In this document: in pieces, positions 63,651 to 64,000 of the stretch
Layout: each line of letters begins with the position of its first letter
How positions within the stretch are numbered: the stretch's first letter is position 1
From: Alicyclobacillaceae bacterium I2511
GTDB taxonomy: Bacteria > Bacillota > Bacilli > Alicyclobacillales > Alicyclobacillaceae
Direction of reading: 5' to 3'
DNA length: 64,000 nucleotides
Assembly (NCBI GenBank): GCA_003584005.1
Contig: QXHL01000003.1
Span: forward strand, 1 to 64,000
Notes under the pieces: model-generated
What the model saw: the letters and a program-made list of their open reading frames with translations, nothing else
Databases searched by the model: none
What the model was told of the DNA's origin: nothing
Position numbers and translations under genes: made by a program

Positions 63651-64000
63651 ATCGGGCCATGATTGCCGCCACCCTGGTGGGCATCTTGTTCGGTGCCAGC
63701 GCCACTTTGGCATACGCGGGTAGAGAAGTAGACAAGTTGAACCAACAGTTGTTGGCGTGCGATAATAACAATGTCGAGTTGCAGCAACAAAATGTTCAGC
63801 TTGCGGCCCGCTTGAACCAGCCCAATAAATCTCCCACAGTGTTGAGTATTCGCGTCCAAGCAAATACTCCGGATGGGCTGGTGGAAATGGCCACTGTTAC
63901 GTTTGTCAAACAACAGTTGCAGTTCTTGATTGGTTTTCCCCTCACCTCGTTGCAGGAACATCCGGATTTGCCGTCACGCCTCATTGATGGGCGAATCCTG
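63647..64000 (+). CDS. ytrI: Sporulation membrane protein YtrI, 5' part
   Basis: Only the first 118 codons lie in the window, with no stop to its end. The GTG start overlaps the ytrH stop (GTGA). The N-terminus is one membrane helix, followed by a Leu/Gln-rich coiled-coil segment, then VATVTFVKQQLQFLIGFPLTSLQEHPDLPSRLIDGR, typical of YtrI. It acts with YtrH in cortex formation. Confidence 0.85.
   Translation, partial: MNRAMIAATLVGILFGASATLAYAGREVDKLNQQLLACDNNNVELQQQNVQLAARLNQPNKSPTVLSIRVQANTPDGLVEMATVTFVKQQLQFLIGFPLTSLQEHPDLPSRLIDGRIL

Noticed and set aside
1-64000. CRISPR array or prophage
   Set aside because: No regularly spaced repeats with unique spacers, and no integrase, capsid, terminase or lysis genes were found; the tandem repeats seen have no spacers.

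Overview
The window comes from an endospore-forming, Gram-positive Bacillota chromosome of the class Bacilli. YtrH/YtrI sporulation membrane proteins, a SpoIID-fold protein, MurT/GatD, YmfF/YmfH, a fadNAE operon and YutE, YuiD, YunC, YtkD and YwhD homologues all point there. Strong GGAGG-type ribosome binding sites and frequent GTG/TTG starts agree. Pairs of 2-oxoacid:ferredoxin oxidoreductases and an IcmF-type fused mutase suggest an Alicyclobacillaceae-like lineage, but that placement is inference. There is no phage, conjugative element, CRISPR array or rRNA operon.

Layout. 1-0.75 kb: non-coding repeats and hairpins, then tRNA-Lys. 0.75-6.5 kb: a five-gene oligopeptide ABC transporter operon (minus strand). 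6.9-13.6 kb: two divergent korAB pairs, separated by a 3D-domain exported protein and a YutE/HepT-like protein. 13.7-17.5 kb: small conserved genes (Nudix, YuiD, YunC, DedA) with a 153-bp element bounded by inverted repeats. 17.5-21.7 kb: a minus-strand cluster of ywhD, an arginine/lysine decarboxylase gene, bcp, an A-type Fe-S carrier gene and an HD phosphohydrolase gene. 21.8-31 kb: envelope genes (SpoIID-like, RodA, glycerophosphodiesterase, FtsW, MurT-GatD). 31-36.5 kb: a minus-strand catabolic operon. 36.6-40.8 kb: tcdA, the YmfF/YmfH peptidase-like pair and a 7Fe ferredoxin gene. 41-53.2 kb: acyl-CoA metabolism (icmF, a TetR regulator, fadNAE), with endonuclease IV and a D-amino-acid transaminase. 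53.4-64 kb: OsmC, cupredoxin-like, PAP2, phospholipase-D-like, SWIM/SNF2, FAD dehydrogenase, M24 peptidase and ytrH-ytrI, the last cut by the window end.

The standout is the bcp peroxiredoxin gene at 19239..19706. It is an uninterrupted 155-codon frame except for one TGA, which lies exactly where the peroxidatic cysteine of the family sits (TPG-C becomes TPG-TGA). A candidate bacterial SECIS hairpin follows, with a G opening its apical loop 25 nt after the UGA. The gene is translationally coupled to the decarboxylase upstream by a TGATG junction. It is best read as a selenocysteine-containing Bcp that ordinary gene calling would truncate.

Other points of interest are two different operator-like palindromes in front of the tetR gene and fadN, a RodA lacking the PDLG aspartate, an FtsW with a long basic tail, a cupredoxin-like protein without copper ligands, recurrent 13-21 bp tandem duplications (two of them coding), and an unrecorded 35-residue membrane peptide gene.
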